Source: Chlorobiales bacterium Clorobi_01 (lineage in GTDB: Bacteria > Bacteroidota > Chlorobiia > Chlorobiales > Chlorobiaceae). From it: DNA of 49,183 nt. The notes under the pieces are model-generated. The model ran no database searches. It worked only from the letters and a program-made list of their open reading frames with translations, and had not been told where the DNA came from. The DNA lies in contig LUZT01000010.1 in NCBI GenBank assembly GCA_001602925.1, positions 1 through 49,183 of the forward strand, written 5' to 3'. The translations under genes and the position numbers were made by a program. Positions 19,844-28,194 of this stretch are shown here, piece after piece (the first letter of the stretch is position 1; each line of letters opens with the position of its first letter).

Positions 19844-19880
19844 CTGTCATTGCGAGGTGCGAAATGACGTGGCAATCCAG
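19844..19880. repeat. Dispersed-repeat-like element (CATTGCGAGG..GGCAATCC type)
   Basis: This short intergenic stretch reads TGTCATTGCGAGG, then GCGAAATGACGTGGCAATCC. It matches the general form of a short palindromic repeat scattered in many bacterial genomes, with TCATTGCG near one end and GCAATCC near the other. Only one copy is in this window, so its repeat status rests on general knowledge of the motif. Confidence 0.5.
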
Positions 19881-20046
19881 AGGTTAAGGTGTGGCGTTGG
19901 ATATGGGGTTGAGATTGATGCTTTGACTCGCGTATTTCTGAGCGATATATTCATCGTATGGCGATAAGCTGTCATTAACAGCGTATGCAAAATATCCGCC
20001 GGCGTTTTATGCGGAAACCACATACAACAATCTTACCGATAAGAAC

Positions 20047-20922
20047 ATGGATGCGGCTATCGAAAATCTTGATCGGATTGTTAAAGGGATAGAAGAAGCT
20101 CCATGTCCAGGTTCATTAGATGTTGATTCAATGATGACGCACTACATGGACGTTATGGGTTGGGCGCTTTATGTATTGAGATTAAGCGTCGCTCTAGATC
20201 CGTCAAAGGGTAAAAATGCAGGGTTTAAACGGGAAGACGCTGTTTTAGTCGGGTTAATGGTAAGGGTTGTCAAATTGTATGAAGCCTTTTATCAAAATGT
20301 TGCGAAACGACAACTTGAAGTATGCGGAATTCTCCTGCGAACTCTCACGGAGACCGAGTTTAAGCTTCGATATCTTATTCTGAGAGCGCGTGAAGGTTAT
20401 GGCGTGGGAAACTTTTTTATCGGTTCGTACAAATCCGAGAAGCAAATGCTTGACTATTTTCGTCAGCTTAAGGAAGTCCGCGAATTGGAGCCAATAGAAA
20501 CCCGAATGTTGCGCTCGATAGAAAAAGAGTTGTTGGAAGAAGGTATTTCTGAAGCCGACCTTCTTGCAAATAGGAACTGGAACCTAGATGGTAAAAACAT
20601 ACGTGAAATCCTTGAGTACCTTCATTTGGAGCACCTCTACCCATTTGCTTATGCTGGGCCTTCTCGATGGATTCACGGTGGTTGGGGTGAGTTGCGTCGC
20701 TATCATCTAATCAAAGAAAATGATGAGAGATATTATCCGAGGCTAGATTTTGGTGATCCGGATCCTCGATTTGCCGGGCCAACAACGATTACATGCTTAG
20801 AACTAGCCAAAGACTTCTTAGTCTGGTCTCATGACGGCGATGAGGAAATGGTAACCTTTGTGATCAATCAAATATTGCAGCATGTTTTAGCTCTTGAAAA
20901 ATCTCATGAAGCAACGCTATAA
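20047..20922 (+). CDS. A+T-rich orphan, DUF5677-like all-helical protein
   Basis: A 291-residue, almost wholly helical soluble protein. The central segment CGILLRTLTETEFKLRYLIL matches the R-x-x-x-E pattern of DUF5677-like proteins, and SRWIHGGWGEL further on gives the conserved Ser-x-x-x-His-like element. The function is unknown; this general class includes HEPN-like helical proteins seen with mobile or defence genes, but no nuclease motif is certain here. Base composition is clearly A+T-richer than the flanking HD gene and rimO, and codon use differs, so recent acquisition is likely. It stands alone between convergent core genes. Confidence 0.7.
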   Translation: MDAAIENLDRIVKGIEEAPCPGSLDVDSMMTHYMDVMGWALYVLRLSVALDPSKGKNAGFKREDAVLVGLMVRVVKLYEAFYQNVAKRQLEVCGILLRTLTETEFKLRYLILRAREGYGVGNFFIGSYKSEKQMLDYFRQLKEVRELEPIETRMLRSIEKELLEEGISEADLLANRNWNLDGKNIREILEYLHLEHLYPFAYAGPSRWIHGGWGELRRYHLIKENDERYYPRLDFGDPDPRFAGPTTITCLELAKDFLVWSHDGDEEMVTFVINQILQHVLALEKSHEATL

Positions 20923-20988
20923 ATTAGTAGTTAATCTTTTTACAGTACCTGCTCGGCAAAAAAAATTAACCACTAAAATTCCGTCCAC

Positions 20989-22296
20989 TTACTCCCCGCT
21001 GATCCTCCCAAACAACTCATACGCCGTTGAATCCTCGATAATCACCTCGCGGAAATTCCCTTCTTCCACAGCTTTATCTCCAATCTCGATGATCACGTCG
21101 TTATCGACTTCGGGGGCGTCGTATTCTGTCCTCGCGTAGGCGACGTTTTCCTCAATCCGGTCGATGAGCACTTTCAGCATCTGGCCTTCGAGTTTGCGGT
21201 TAAGGCTGGCGGCGATGCCTTCCTGTAGTTCCATCAGTTCGCCGACCCGTTCTTCTTTTTCCTCGTCGCTGACCGTGTCTTCAAGCGCGTAGGCGGGGGC
21301 GTGTTCTTCGTGGCGGTAGGGGAAGCAGCCGAGGCGGTCGAAGCGGGTCTGGCGGACGAAGTCAAGCAGTTCCTCAAACTCTGCGCGGGTTTCGCCGGGG
21401 TAGCCGGCGATCATGGTGGTGCGGAGGCGAATGTCGGGGTTTCGCTCGCGGATGGCGTCGATGAGCTGTTCGGTGGCCTTGCGCCCGATGCCGCGCTGCA
21501 TCGATTTCAGGATGCGGTCGTTGATGTGCTGCAGCGGCATGTCGAGGTAATTGCAGACGTTACGGCGCTCGCGCATGGTGCTTATCACCTCCAGCGGGAA
21601 GTTGAGCGGGTAGGCGTAGAGCAGGCGGATCCAGTCGAAGCCCATGTCGGAGAGGCGCAGCGTGAGGTCGTTGAGCGCGGACTTGCCGTAGAGGTCGTAG
21701 CCGTAAACGCTGATGTCCTGTGCGATGAGGTTCAGCTCCTTGACGCCCTGCTGCTGGAGTAGCGCGGCTTCGCGCAGGAGCTGCTCGATGGGCTGGCTGA
21801 CGTAGGGGCCTCGGATTTTCGGGATTGAGCAGAAGGAGCAGCGGCGGTTGCACCCTTCGGCGATTTTCAGGAAAGCGTAGTGCGGCGGCGTGAGCAGTTC
21901 GCGCCGGTCGAACAGCTCCTCGCGGTACTTTGCGCCGATGGCTGCCAGCACTTCCGGAAGTTCGCGGGTGCCAAAGAGACCGTCGATCTCCGGCATCTCT
22001 TCGGCGAGTTCCTTGCGGTAGAGTTCCACCAGACACCCCATCACATAGACTTCGCGGACTACCCCCTCCTCCTTCTTGCCGATAGCGGCGAGTGTTTCGT
22101 CGATCGACTCCTGTTTGGCATCTTCGATGAAACCACAGGTGTTGATGAGGATGATGTCCGCTTCGTCAACATTGTCAGTAAAGGTCAGGCCGGAGGCGAC
22201 CGCCTGCGCGGTGAGTCGCTCACTATCGACCGTGTTTTTCGAGCAGCCGAGGCTGAGCAGGAAGATTGCCGGTTTGCGTTCGTCAGTTTTTGTCAT
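20989..22296 (-). CDS. rimO: Ribosomal protein S12 methylthiotransferase
   Basis: Radical SAM methylthiotransferase of 435 residues that adds a methylthio group to the conserved Asp of ribosomal protein S12. The N-terminal UPF0004 domain has its three cluster cysteines in LGCSKN, INTCGF and VMGCL. The radical SAM cluster motif CNRRCSFC lies near residue 150, and a C-terminal TRAM domain carries LEGQMLKVLIDR. It is distinguished from MiaB by LSLGCSKNTVDSE and the overall arrangement. The ATG at 22296 is chosen because the upstream frame is antisense-like to tgt. The start overlaps the tgt stop by 14 bases, so tgt-rimO are coupled. Confidence 0.95.
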   Translation of the reverse strand: MTKTDERKPAIFLLSLGCSKNTVDSERLTAQAVASGLTFTDNVDEADIILINTCGFIEDAKQESIDETLAAIGKKEEGVVREVYVMGCLVELYRKELAEEMPEIDGLFGTRELPEVLAAIGAKYREELFDRRELLTPPHYAFLKIAEGCNRRCSFCSIPKIRGPYVSQPIEQLLREAALLQQQGVKELNLIAQDISVYGYDLYGKSALNDLTLRLSDMGFDWIRLLYAYPLNFPLEVISTMRERRNVCNYLDMPLQHINDRILKSMQRGIGRKATEQLIDAIRERNPDIRLRTTMIAGYPGETRAEFEELLDFVRQTRFDRLGCFPYRHEEHAPAYALEDTVSDEEKEERVGELMELQEGIAASLNRKLEGQMLKVLIDRIEENVAYARTEYDAPEVDNDVIIEIGDKAVEEGNFREVIIEDSTAYELFGRISGE

Positions 22297-23416
22297 TGCT
22301 GTTGAACTCCATGAGGAATGACTCTTTCCAGTCGGTGAAGTCGCCTGCCGCGATGTGCTCGCGTGCCGTTCTGGTGAGCCAGAGGTAGAACGAGAGGTTC
22401 TGCATGGTGCAGAGCTTGAGGCCCAGGATTTCGCCCACGTTAAGCAGATGGCGGATGTAAGCGCGCGAGTAGTTGCGGCAGACGTGGTTGTCGAAACCTT
22501 CGTCAATGGGGCGGAAGTCGTCGGCATACTTGCCCGCGCGCAGGTTGATCGTTCCCTTTCGGGTGTAGACGCGGCCGTTGCGCCCCTCGCGCGTGGGGAT
22601 GACGCAGTCGAACATGTCGATGCCGCGCTCGATAGCGTTGAGAATGTTCGCGGGCGTGCCGACGCCCATCAGGTAGCGCGGCTTCGATTCGGGCAAAATG
22701 GTGTGCGACAGCTCAAGCATCCGGTACATCTCTTCGGCCGGTTCACCAACCGCCATGCCGCCGACCGCGTAGCCGTCGAAATCCATATCGACGAGCGCCC
22801 GGCTCGAATGGGCGCGGAGGTCGTCGAAGGTGCCACCTTGCGTGATGCCGAACTGGAACTGCTCGTAGCCGTAGTGCGGGCGGGTCGAGAGGAAGTGCTT
22901 GCGCGCCCGCTCGGCCCAGCGCAAGGTCAGCTCGCCCGACTTCTGCACATACTCCCGTTCGGCAGGCCACGGCGGGCACTCGTCGAGCGGCATCATGATG
23001 TCGCTGCCGATAATACGCTGCGTATCAACGACGTTTTCCGGTGTAAAGTGGAGTTTCGAGCCGTCGAGGTGCGACTTGAACATCACCCCCTCTTCGCTGA
23101 TTTTCCGCAGATCGGTCAGCGAATAGACCTGATAGCCGCCGCTGTCGGTCAACAACGGGCCATCCCAGTTCATGAAACGGTGCACGCCTCCAGCCTTGAA
23201 AAGTATATCGTTGCCGGGTTTCAGATAGAGATGGTAAGTGTTGGCCAGAATGATCTTCGCATCGAGCGCTTTCAGCTCGTCCGGCTCGACTGATTTGACG
23301 CTCGCCCGCGTACCAACCGGCATGAAAATCGGCGTTGGAATGTCGCCGTGGCTGGTCGAGAGCACGCCGCAACGCGCGGCTGAGTGGCGGTCTGTCGAGA
23401 GAACTGAAAACTTCAT
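22283..23416 (-). CDS. tgt: tRNA-guanine transglycosylase with degenerate zinc site
   Basis: Queuine/preQ1 tRNA-ribosyltransferase of 377 residues, which exchanges guanine 34 of tRNAs with GUN anticodons for preQ1. Catalytic segments are intact: TPIFMPVGT near the N-terminus, LTDSGGYQV with the general-base Asp, GGMAVGEP, and DCVIPTREGRNG with the nucleophilic Asp. The C-terminal zinc site is not intact. Where bacterial enzymes have C-x-C-x-x-C and a distant His, this protein reads FDNHVC (about 308-313) and TMQNL (about 337-341), leaving only one of four ligands. The surrounding RNYSRAYIRHL and EILGL are well kept, so this is not a frameshift. It is the first gene of the tgt-rimO pair, with a 280-base A+T-rich divergent region upstream. 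Confidence 0.93.
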   Translation of the reverse strand: MKFSVLSTDRHSAARCGVLSTSHGDIPTPIFMPVGTRASVKSVEPDELKALDAKIILANTYHLYLKPGNDILFKAGGVHRFMNWDGPLLTDSGGYQVYSLTDLRKISEEGVMFKSHLDGSKLHFTPENVVDTQRIIGSDIMMPLDECPPWPAEREYVQKSGELTLRWAERARKHFLSTRPHYGYEQFQFGITQGGTFDDLRAHSSRALVDMDFDGYAVGGMAVGEPAEEMYRMLELSHTILPESKPRYLMGVGTPANILNAIERGIDMFDCVIPTREGRNGRVYTRKGTINLRAGKYADDFRPIDEGFDNHVCRNYSRAYIRHLLNVGEILGLKLCTMQNLSFYLWLTRTAREHIAAGDFTDWKESFLMEFNSNDKN

Positions 23417-23696
23417 ATTGATGCGCGGGTGGCGAAAACGGATAGAGTGGCGATAACGATGAATGAAGGTAGGGAACCGTATTCATAAATAAAAATTGGT
23501 ATGCTTCGCGTGTTCGTTAAAGCAATAATGAAGAAAATAACGGTATGAAATTTTATAGATGGGCAAAAATGTTGTAAGTTTAAAATATACTTCATAAAGA
23601 GTGAAAATTTATGTATAAGGTGCCGCTGATGTATATGTGAGCAATATATGAAAGGCGTATTTTGAGTCCGGCAAACCTTTAAACATTATCTTCCTC

Positions 23697-26147
23697 ATGT
23701 TAGAGAATAGCACAAACGCAATGTTCGGATTTTCGAATTCGGATATATCCGTTTCTTCTGGACATACACCTCATCTGGATGAGGTGTTGCCTCAGTCCAT
23801 GTACATGGTGGATGCGGATGGACGCATGGTACGCTGGAGCCCGTGGTTTCGGGACCGGATCGCCGGATTTTCTGACGCGGAGATGGCTTCGACCGATTTT
23901 CTTGAGTTGATTCATCCCGAAGACAGAGAGTTGGTTCGGCAGCGAATGCGGAAGATTCTCGATCAGGGCGTTCAGGACAGTCTTGAGGTCAGGATATTTC
24001 TCAAAGGTGGGCCTGCATTTCGCTGGTTTCTTCTTATGGCCAACCGATATGAATATGCCGGGCACTATTTCATAACCGGAACAGGCATTGATATTACCCG
24101 TCTGAAAAATGCGGGCATGGCTATGACGCATGGTGAACAGCGGTACCGTTCAATGTTTGAAAAGGCTGATGCTCCGGTGTTCATTACCGATACCGACGGT
24201 GCCCTTGTATATGTTTCTCCGGCTTTTGAAAAGATAACCGGTTACTCTTTTTCGGAATGCGAAGGCAGGCCATTCACCGAATGCTGCAAAGAAATTGAGC
24301 CGGGAGGCGCATCTCTTTCCATGTTCAGCGATGTCATTTCAAACGATTTTAACATCAGGGCCGGCGAAATCACGATTCTCAAGAAAGATGGCTCGTCGTG
24401 TTACGTTGAATTGAAATTTCAGCGTTATCATGACAACCGTACCGAAGGTGCGATCGGGGTGCTTTACGATCTCTCCCAGCGCAAAAGGCTTGAATTGCTG
24501 ACGGAGTTCCGTCTCGGGCTTTTGCAGTATGCCGACAAGACGTCTATCGATGAAATTATGCAAAAGATGCTCGACAAAGCTGAAAAGCTTACGGACAGCA
24601 TGGCCAGCTTTATCTGTTTTCTTTCTGGTGAGTCGGGTGGCGTGTCTGACTGTATTTTATCGAGCAGTTTTCGTGACCGGATGGGGGCGACGAGCCGAAG
24701 CGGGGAGCAGTTTCCCTTCGATGTGATGCCGTTTCTTAATGATGCCGTCAAATCCGGCCGCGCCAGTATTGTCAACGGATACCCTGAACAGGGGCATTCT
24801 GACGTTTCTTTTGATCATCCCCCCATATTCAACAGCCTTTCAGTCCCGATCATCGAGCGCGGCAATGTTGTTGCCGTCCTGCTGGTTAGCAACAAGCGTA
24901 CGCCCTATACCGACAATGATGCTCACTGGGTAGGCACGCTTACTGATCTTGTCTGGGAGATTGTGCTCCGGAAACGGGCTGCGCAGGCCGAGATTAACAA
25001 TCAGTCGGTTCTGCTGCAAATTCAGAAGATGGAGCTTGTCGGTCAGCTTGCTGGTGGCATAGCTCATGACTTCAACAATATGCTTGGGGTTATTCTCGGC
25101 AATGCCGAACTGGCACTGTCGAGTGATGACCTTGAGGCATCGGTTGAGGAGAATCTGCAGGAGATTTACCGGGCGGCTGAACGTTCGGCTGAAATGACCA
25201 GCCAGTTGCTTGCATTCGCTCGAAAGCAGACGGCTATGCCCAAACCGGTGCATATCGATGAGGTAGTCAGGGATTCGTTGCCTATTCTGCAAAGAGTAGC
25301 GGGAGAAAAAATTGAGATTGAATTACGGCCGTGTGGTGATGACTGCAGGCTTCACATCGATCCGTCCCAGATCGATCAGATTCTGATGAATCTCTGTCTT
25401 AATGCCCGTGATGCTATGAATGGGACCGGAAAAATCGTTATTGAGGCGAAGCGAATCAACATCGCCCCGTCACAGCATAGTAGCGGCGATTTCAGATTGC
25501 CAGGGGATTTTATCATGCTTTCCGTGACCGATACCGGTCAGGGGATCGCCGATATCCACAAATCGCACATTTTCGAGCCGTTTTTCACCACCAAGGTGCT
25601 GGGGAAAGGTACCGGTCTCGGACTTTCGTCGGTCTATGGTATTGTCAAACAGAACAGGGGGTTTGTCGATTTTGAAAGTAAAGTGGGAGTCGGGACTACG
25701 TTCCATATCTATCTGCCTCTCTATAAAAAGCATGATGTTTCTGGAGCTGACAACGGCACCGTCAGCGGCAAAAATGAACAGACGACGATTCTTGTTGTCG
25801 AAGATGAACCCGAAATTCTCAATCTTTGCCGGATCATGCTTCAAAAGTCCGGATTCAAAGTGTATGCCGCCAACTCTCCATCCGAAGCCATCGTGATTGC
25901 CGAAGAAAACAGCGGCAAGATCGATTTGGTTCTGACCGATGTGGTTATGCCGGAGATGAACGGGGTTGATCTCTCCTCAAAGCTTTCGACCATCAGTCCC
26001 GGCTTCAGGGTGCTCTTTATGTCGGGATATCCGGCGGACGTGATTGCCAGTCACGGGGTGGATAACCCGCTGGTCAACGTCATCCGCAAGCCCTTCACGT
26101 TCAAGGCACTGGTCGAGAAAGTTCAGGAAAGCATCGACGTGGAGTGA
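23697..26147 (+). CDS. Soluble hybrid histidine kinase (PAS-PAS-GAF-HisKA-HATPase-REC)
   Basis: An 816-residue sensor kinase without a membrane helix. Two PAS domains (about 30-135, with IHPEDRELV; about 150-265, with ITGYSFSECEG) are followed by a GAF domain (about 275-430). The HisKA domain has its phospho-acceptor His at about residue 457 in GGIAHDFNNMLG. The ATPase domain shows N-box NLCLNARDAM, DTGQGI and GTGLGLSSVYGIV. The C-terminal receiver has its acceptor Asp at about 748 in LTDVVMPEMNG and the conserved Lys in RKPF. It likely senses a cytosolic signal such as redox state, light or a ligand, but the signal is unknown. No output regulator is adjacent, so phosphotransfer probably continues to a protein encoded elsewhere. 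No clear ribosome site precedes the ATG. Confidence 0.92.
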   Translation: MLENSTNAMFGFSNSDISVSSGHTPHLDEVLPQSMYMVDADGRMVRWSPWFRDRIAGFSDAEMASTDFLELIHPEDRELVRQRMRKILDQGVQDSLEVRIFLKGGPAFRWFLLMANRYEYAGHYFITGTGIDITRLKNAGMAMTHGEQRYRSMFEKADAPVFITDTDGALVYVSPAFEKITGYSFSECEGRPFTECCKEIEPGGASLSMFSDVISNDFNIRAGEITILKKDGSSCYVELKFQRYHDNRTEGAIGVLYDLSQRKRLELLTEFRLGLLQYADKTSIDEIMQKMLDKAEKLTDSMASFICFLSGESGGVSDCILSSSFRDRMGATSRSGEQFPFDVMPFLNDAVKSGRASIVNGYPEQGHSDVSFDHPPIFNSLSVPIIERGNVVAVLLVSNKRTPYTDNDAHWVGTLTDLVWEIVLRKRAAQAEINNQSVLLQIQKMELVGQLAGGIAHDFNNMLGVILGNAELALSSDDLEASVEENLQEIYRAAERSAEMTSQLLAFARKQTAMPKPVHIDEVVRDSLPILQRVAGEKIEIELRPCGDDCRLHIDPSQIDQILMNLCLNARDAMNGTGKIVIEAKRINIAPSQHSSGDFRLPGDFIMLSVTDTGQGIADIHKSHIFEPFFTTKVLGKGTGLGLSSVYGIVKQNRGFVDFESKVGVGTTFHIYLPLYKKHDVSGADNGTVSGKNEQTTILVVEDEPEILNLCRIMLQKSGFKVYAANSPSEAIVIAEENSGKIDLVLTDVVMPEMNGVDLSSKLSTISPGFRVLFMSGYPADVIASHGVDNPLVNVIRKPFTFKALVEKVQESIDVE

Positions 26148-26193
26148 ACCGCCGGAAGCAGACGTCTCCGGTGCCGTTTATGCTTTTGATGAC

Positions 26194-27057
26194 TCAGGCC
26201 GGGTGGTGATGTCGAGTTGCAGGCGTTTCACCGTCATGTTCCAGTGAGCTGACCCTGACCGACACGCCGAGTTTTTCTGAAGAGGTGCCTTTGTAGGTGC
26301 CTCGTACCGGCGGTACGTCGCCATAGTCACGTCCCGTTCCGATCTTGATGTACCGGTCGTCCACGAAAAGCGTTTTGTGGGTCGGATCGAAACCTGCCCA
26401 CCCATTTTCTTTTCCGCACCACACTTCGCACCACGCGTGACTCGCCTCGTCCTGTCCCTCCGGAGTGCTGCCGCCGCCATAGAGATAGCCACTGACATAG
26501 CGCGCCGGAAGGCCGAGATTACGACAGGCCGCGAGCATGATGTGGGCAAAATCCTGGCACACACCGCGTCCGAGCGCCATGACTACGGCGCTGGTGCTGT
26601 GCACGTCGGTCGCGCCCGGCTCGTAGAGGAAGGTGTCGTTGATATACCGGCAGATTTCGGTGGACTGCCGGAACGGCTCATCGATCTCCCTGAAGCGGTC
26701 GGCGAGCACCTGGATCGCGGCGTCGAAATGGACATAGCGGCTCTCGGCAAGCAGATCGAGCAGGAGGATTTCATCCTCGGTGAACGGACCCGTCTCCTGA
26801 TGGGCGGCAGTCTCGACCACTGACGTCGCGACAATCTGCACCCGTTTATGGCTTTGCAGGATGTTGAAATGGTGCACCCTGTTGCCGTAAAAATCGGGGT
26901 AATCAAAAATGGCTGCTGATGGTGTGACCTGGAGGTTGAAACTGACGCACTGCTGCGAACCGGCGCCGTTTGCCGGATGCAGGCGCACTTCTGTTGCGGT
27001 TTCGTAAATCGGTTCTTCGTATTCGAAAATCGTTGAATGTTCGACTTTGAGGATCAT
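26194..27057 (-). CDS. Transglutaminase-like cysteine peptidase-fold protein
   Basis: A 287-residue protein with an N-terminal beta domain of the transglutaminase_N type (MILKVEHSTIFEYEEPI) and a transglutaminase-like core. The catalytic triad is present: Cys in GRGVCQDFAHIML, His in SHAWCEVW and Asp in GFDPTHK. The ATG at 27057 is the family start and overlaps the alpha-E gene stop by 4 bases (ATGA). It is the last gene of the ATP-grasp/alpha-E/transglutaminase operon. The family is thought to act as a peptidase or amide-bond transferase; by context it may process or attach a peptide made by the ATP-grasp protein. This is inference, as the substrate is unknown. There is no signal peptide. 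Confidence 0.9.
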   Translation of the reverse strand: MILKVEHSTIFEYEEPIYETATEVRLHPANGAGSQQCVSFNLQVTPSAAIFDYPDFYGNRVHHFNILQSHKRVQIVATSVVETAAHQETGPFTEDEILLLDLLAESRYVHFDAAIQVLADRFREIDEPFRQSTEICRYINDTFLYEPGATDVHSTSAVVMALGRGVCQDFAHIMLAACRNLGLPARYVSGYLYGGGSTPEGQDEASHAWCEVWCGKENGWAGFDPTHKTLFVDDRYIKIGTGRDYGDVPPVRGTYKGTSSEKLGVSVRVSSLEHDGETPATRHHHPA

Positions 27058-28187
27058 GCGCTGAAAGGTTCCCGGTTGACAGCGTCGATGAAACGCTGTT
27101 GTTGCTGCTGTTGCTGTGATTGAGACTGGCTCCAGTTGGCTCGTCGCCCGTCGAGGCCGGTGAACGGAAGCGCTTCGGAAATATTGGCAGGCTCGATTTT
27201 CGGCGTGTGATAGGCGAAGTAGAGCAGGTGCAGCTGTTCGCCAATTTTGGCCAACCCCTGCTCGATCTCTTCGAGGAACGGGTGTACCCCTTGCTGAAGG
27301 ATCTCTTCGACCGTGGTGTAGCTCATTTCTGCCTCCATTTTGCCGATCAGGCGGTCCACGTTGTTGGCGTAACGGTGCGAAGAGCTTCCCGAAATTCTCC
27401 ACAGGGACTCCTGCGCCGCGCAGATCGAAAAGGCGATGCTGCGGGGGAAGCTGCGGTCAAGAATCAGGAAGCTGAGAATGTTGTCAGGATCGATTTTCGA
27501 GAGATAGACTTTCCGGAATGCTTCCAGTGCGCTGCAACTTTTCAGCACAGCCATCCACTGGATGATGTCCATCGAGCTCCTGACGATATCGGCGTGGTGT
27601 TCATGGCCGTGCATCAGCATGTGGTACTTGACGTCGATGAGTCGCGCGGCATTGTCGGCCCGCTCCAGGTACTTGCCGATCTGCACGAACTCCCACCCCT
27701 CGTTGTGCGAAAAGGTGTTGTCGGTGATGCCCTGAAAGAGATGTGAGGCGTTCTTGATCTCCTTGTAAAAGGTGTAGGGGTCGCTGTGCACCTGCTGGGG
27801 CGAAACGCTCTGCAGGAAGTGGTAGAGGTTGTTGAGCTGCTCCCACATCTCGCTTGAAATGCTCTCGATAATGCTCCGGGCGTTTTCACGCGCCATGCTG
27901 ATCGAGGAGAGAATCGAGCTGCTGTTTTTGCGATTGAACACAAGATAATCGGTCACCGAGTGCGCATCGTACTCCTGGTAAAGGCTGCTGAAATGCTCCG
28001 GATCGGACATCACCATAATGAGCGGCTTCCAGTAGTTCGGATGACCGATCGGCGTGATGCTGTGCAGGTCGAGCAGCAGGTTGAAGTTGACGTCGAGAAA
28101 GCGCGCGGTGTTTTCGGCACGTTCAAAGTAGCGGCTCATCCAGAACAGCGATTCAGCGACACGGCTCAGCATTGACAATTCATTCAT
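27054..28187 (-). CDS. Alpha-E domain protein (DUF403)
   Basis: A 377-residue all-helical protein of the alpha-E family. It starts with the hallmark MLSRVAESLFWMSRYFERAENTARFLDV, and related helices recur later (WEFVQIGKYLERADNAARLIDV), giving an internal duplication of the E-R-A-[ED]-N-x-A-R signature. It is the middle gene of the operon, 7 bases from the ATP-grasp stop and overlapping the transglutaminase gene by 4. Alpha-E proteins are almost always encoded with a circularly permuted ATP-grasp enzyme and are thought to be its partner. No catalytic function is established. The C-terminus ends with a Gln-rich stretch (SQSQQQQQQQ) not expected in the family core. Confidence 0.93.
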   Translation of the reverse strand: MNELSMLSRVAESLFWMSRYFERAENTARFLDVNFNLLLDLHSITPIGHPNYWKPLIMVMSDPEHFSSLYQEYDAHSVTDYLVFNRKNSSSILSSISMARENARSIIESISSEMWEQLNNLYHFLQSVSPQQVHSDPYTFYKEIKNASHLFQGITDNTFSHNEGWEFVQIGKYLERADNAARLIDVKYHMLMHGHEHHADIVRSSMDIIQWMAVLKSCSALEAFRKVYLSKIDPDNILSFLILDRSFPRSIAFSICAAQESLWRISGSSSHRYANNVDRLIGKMEAEMSYTTVEEILQQGVHPFLEEIEQGLAKIGEQLHLLYFAYHTPKIEPANISEALPFTGLDGRRANWSQSQSQQQQQQQRFIDAVNREPFSA

Positions 28188-28194
28188 TAAAGGT

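Noticed and set aside
20924-20977. Inverted arms TTAGTAGTTAAT / ATTAACCACTAA after the orphan
   Set aside because: The 30-base loop, a G-U mismatch and no T run on the plus strand make it a weak structure, possibly chance in A+T-rich DNA.
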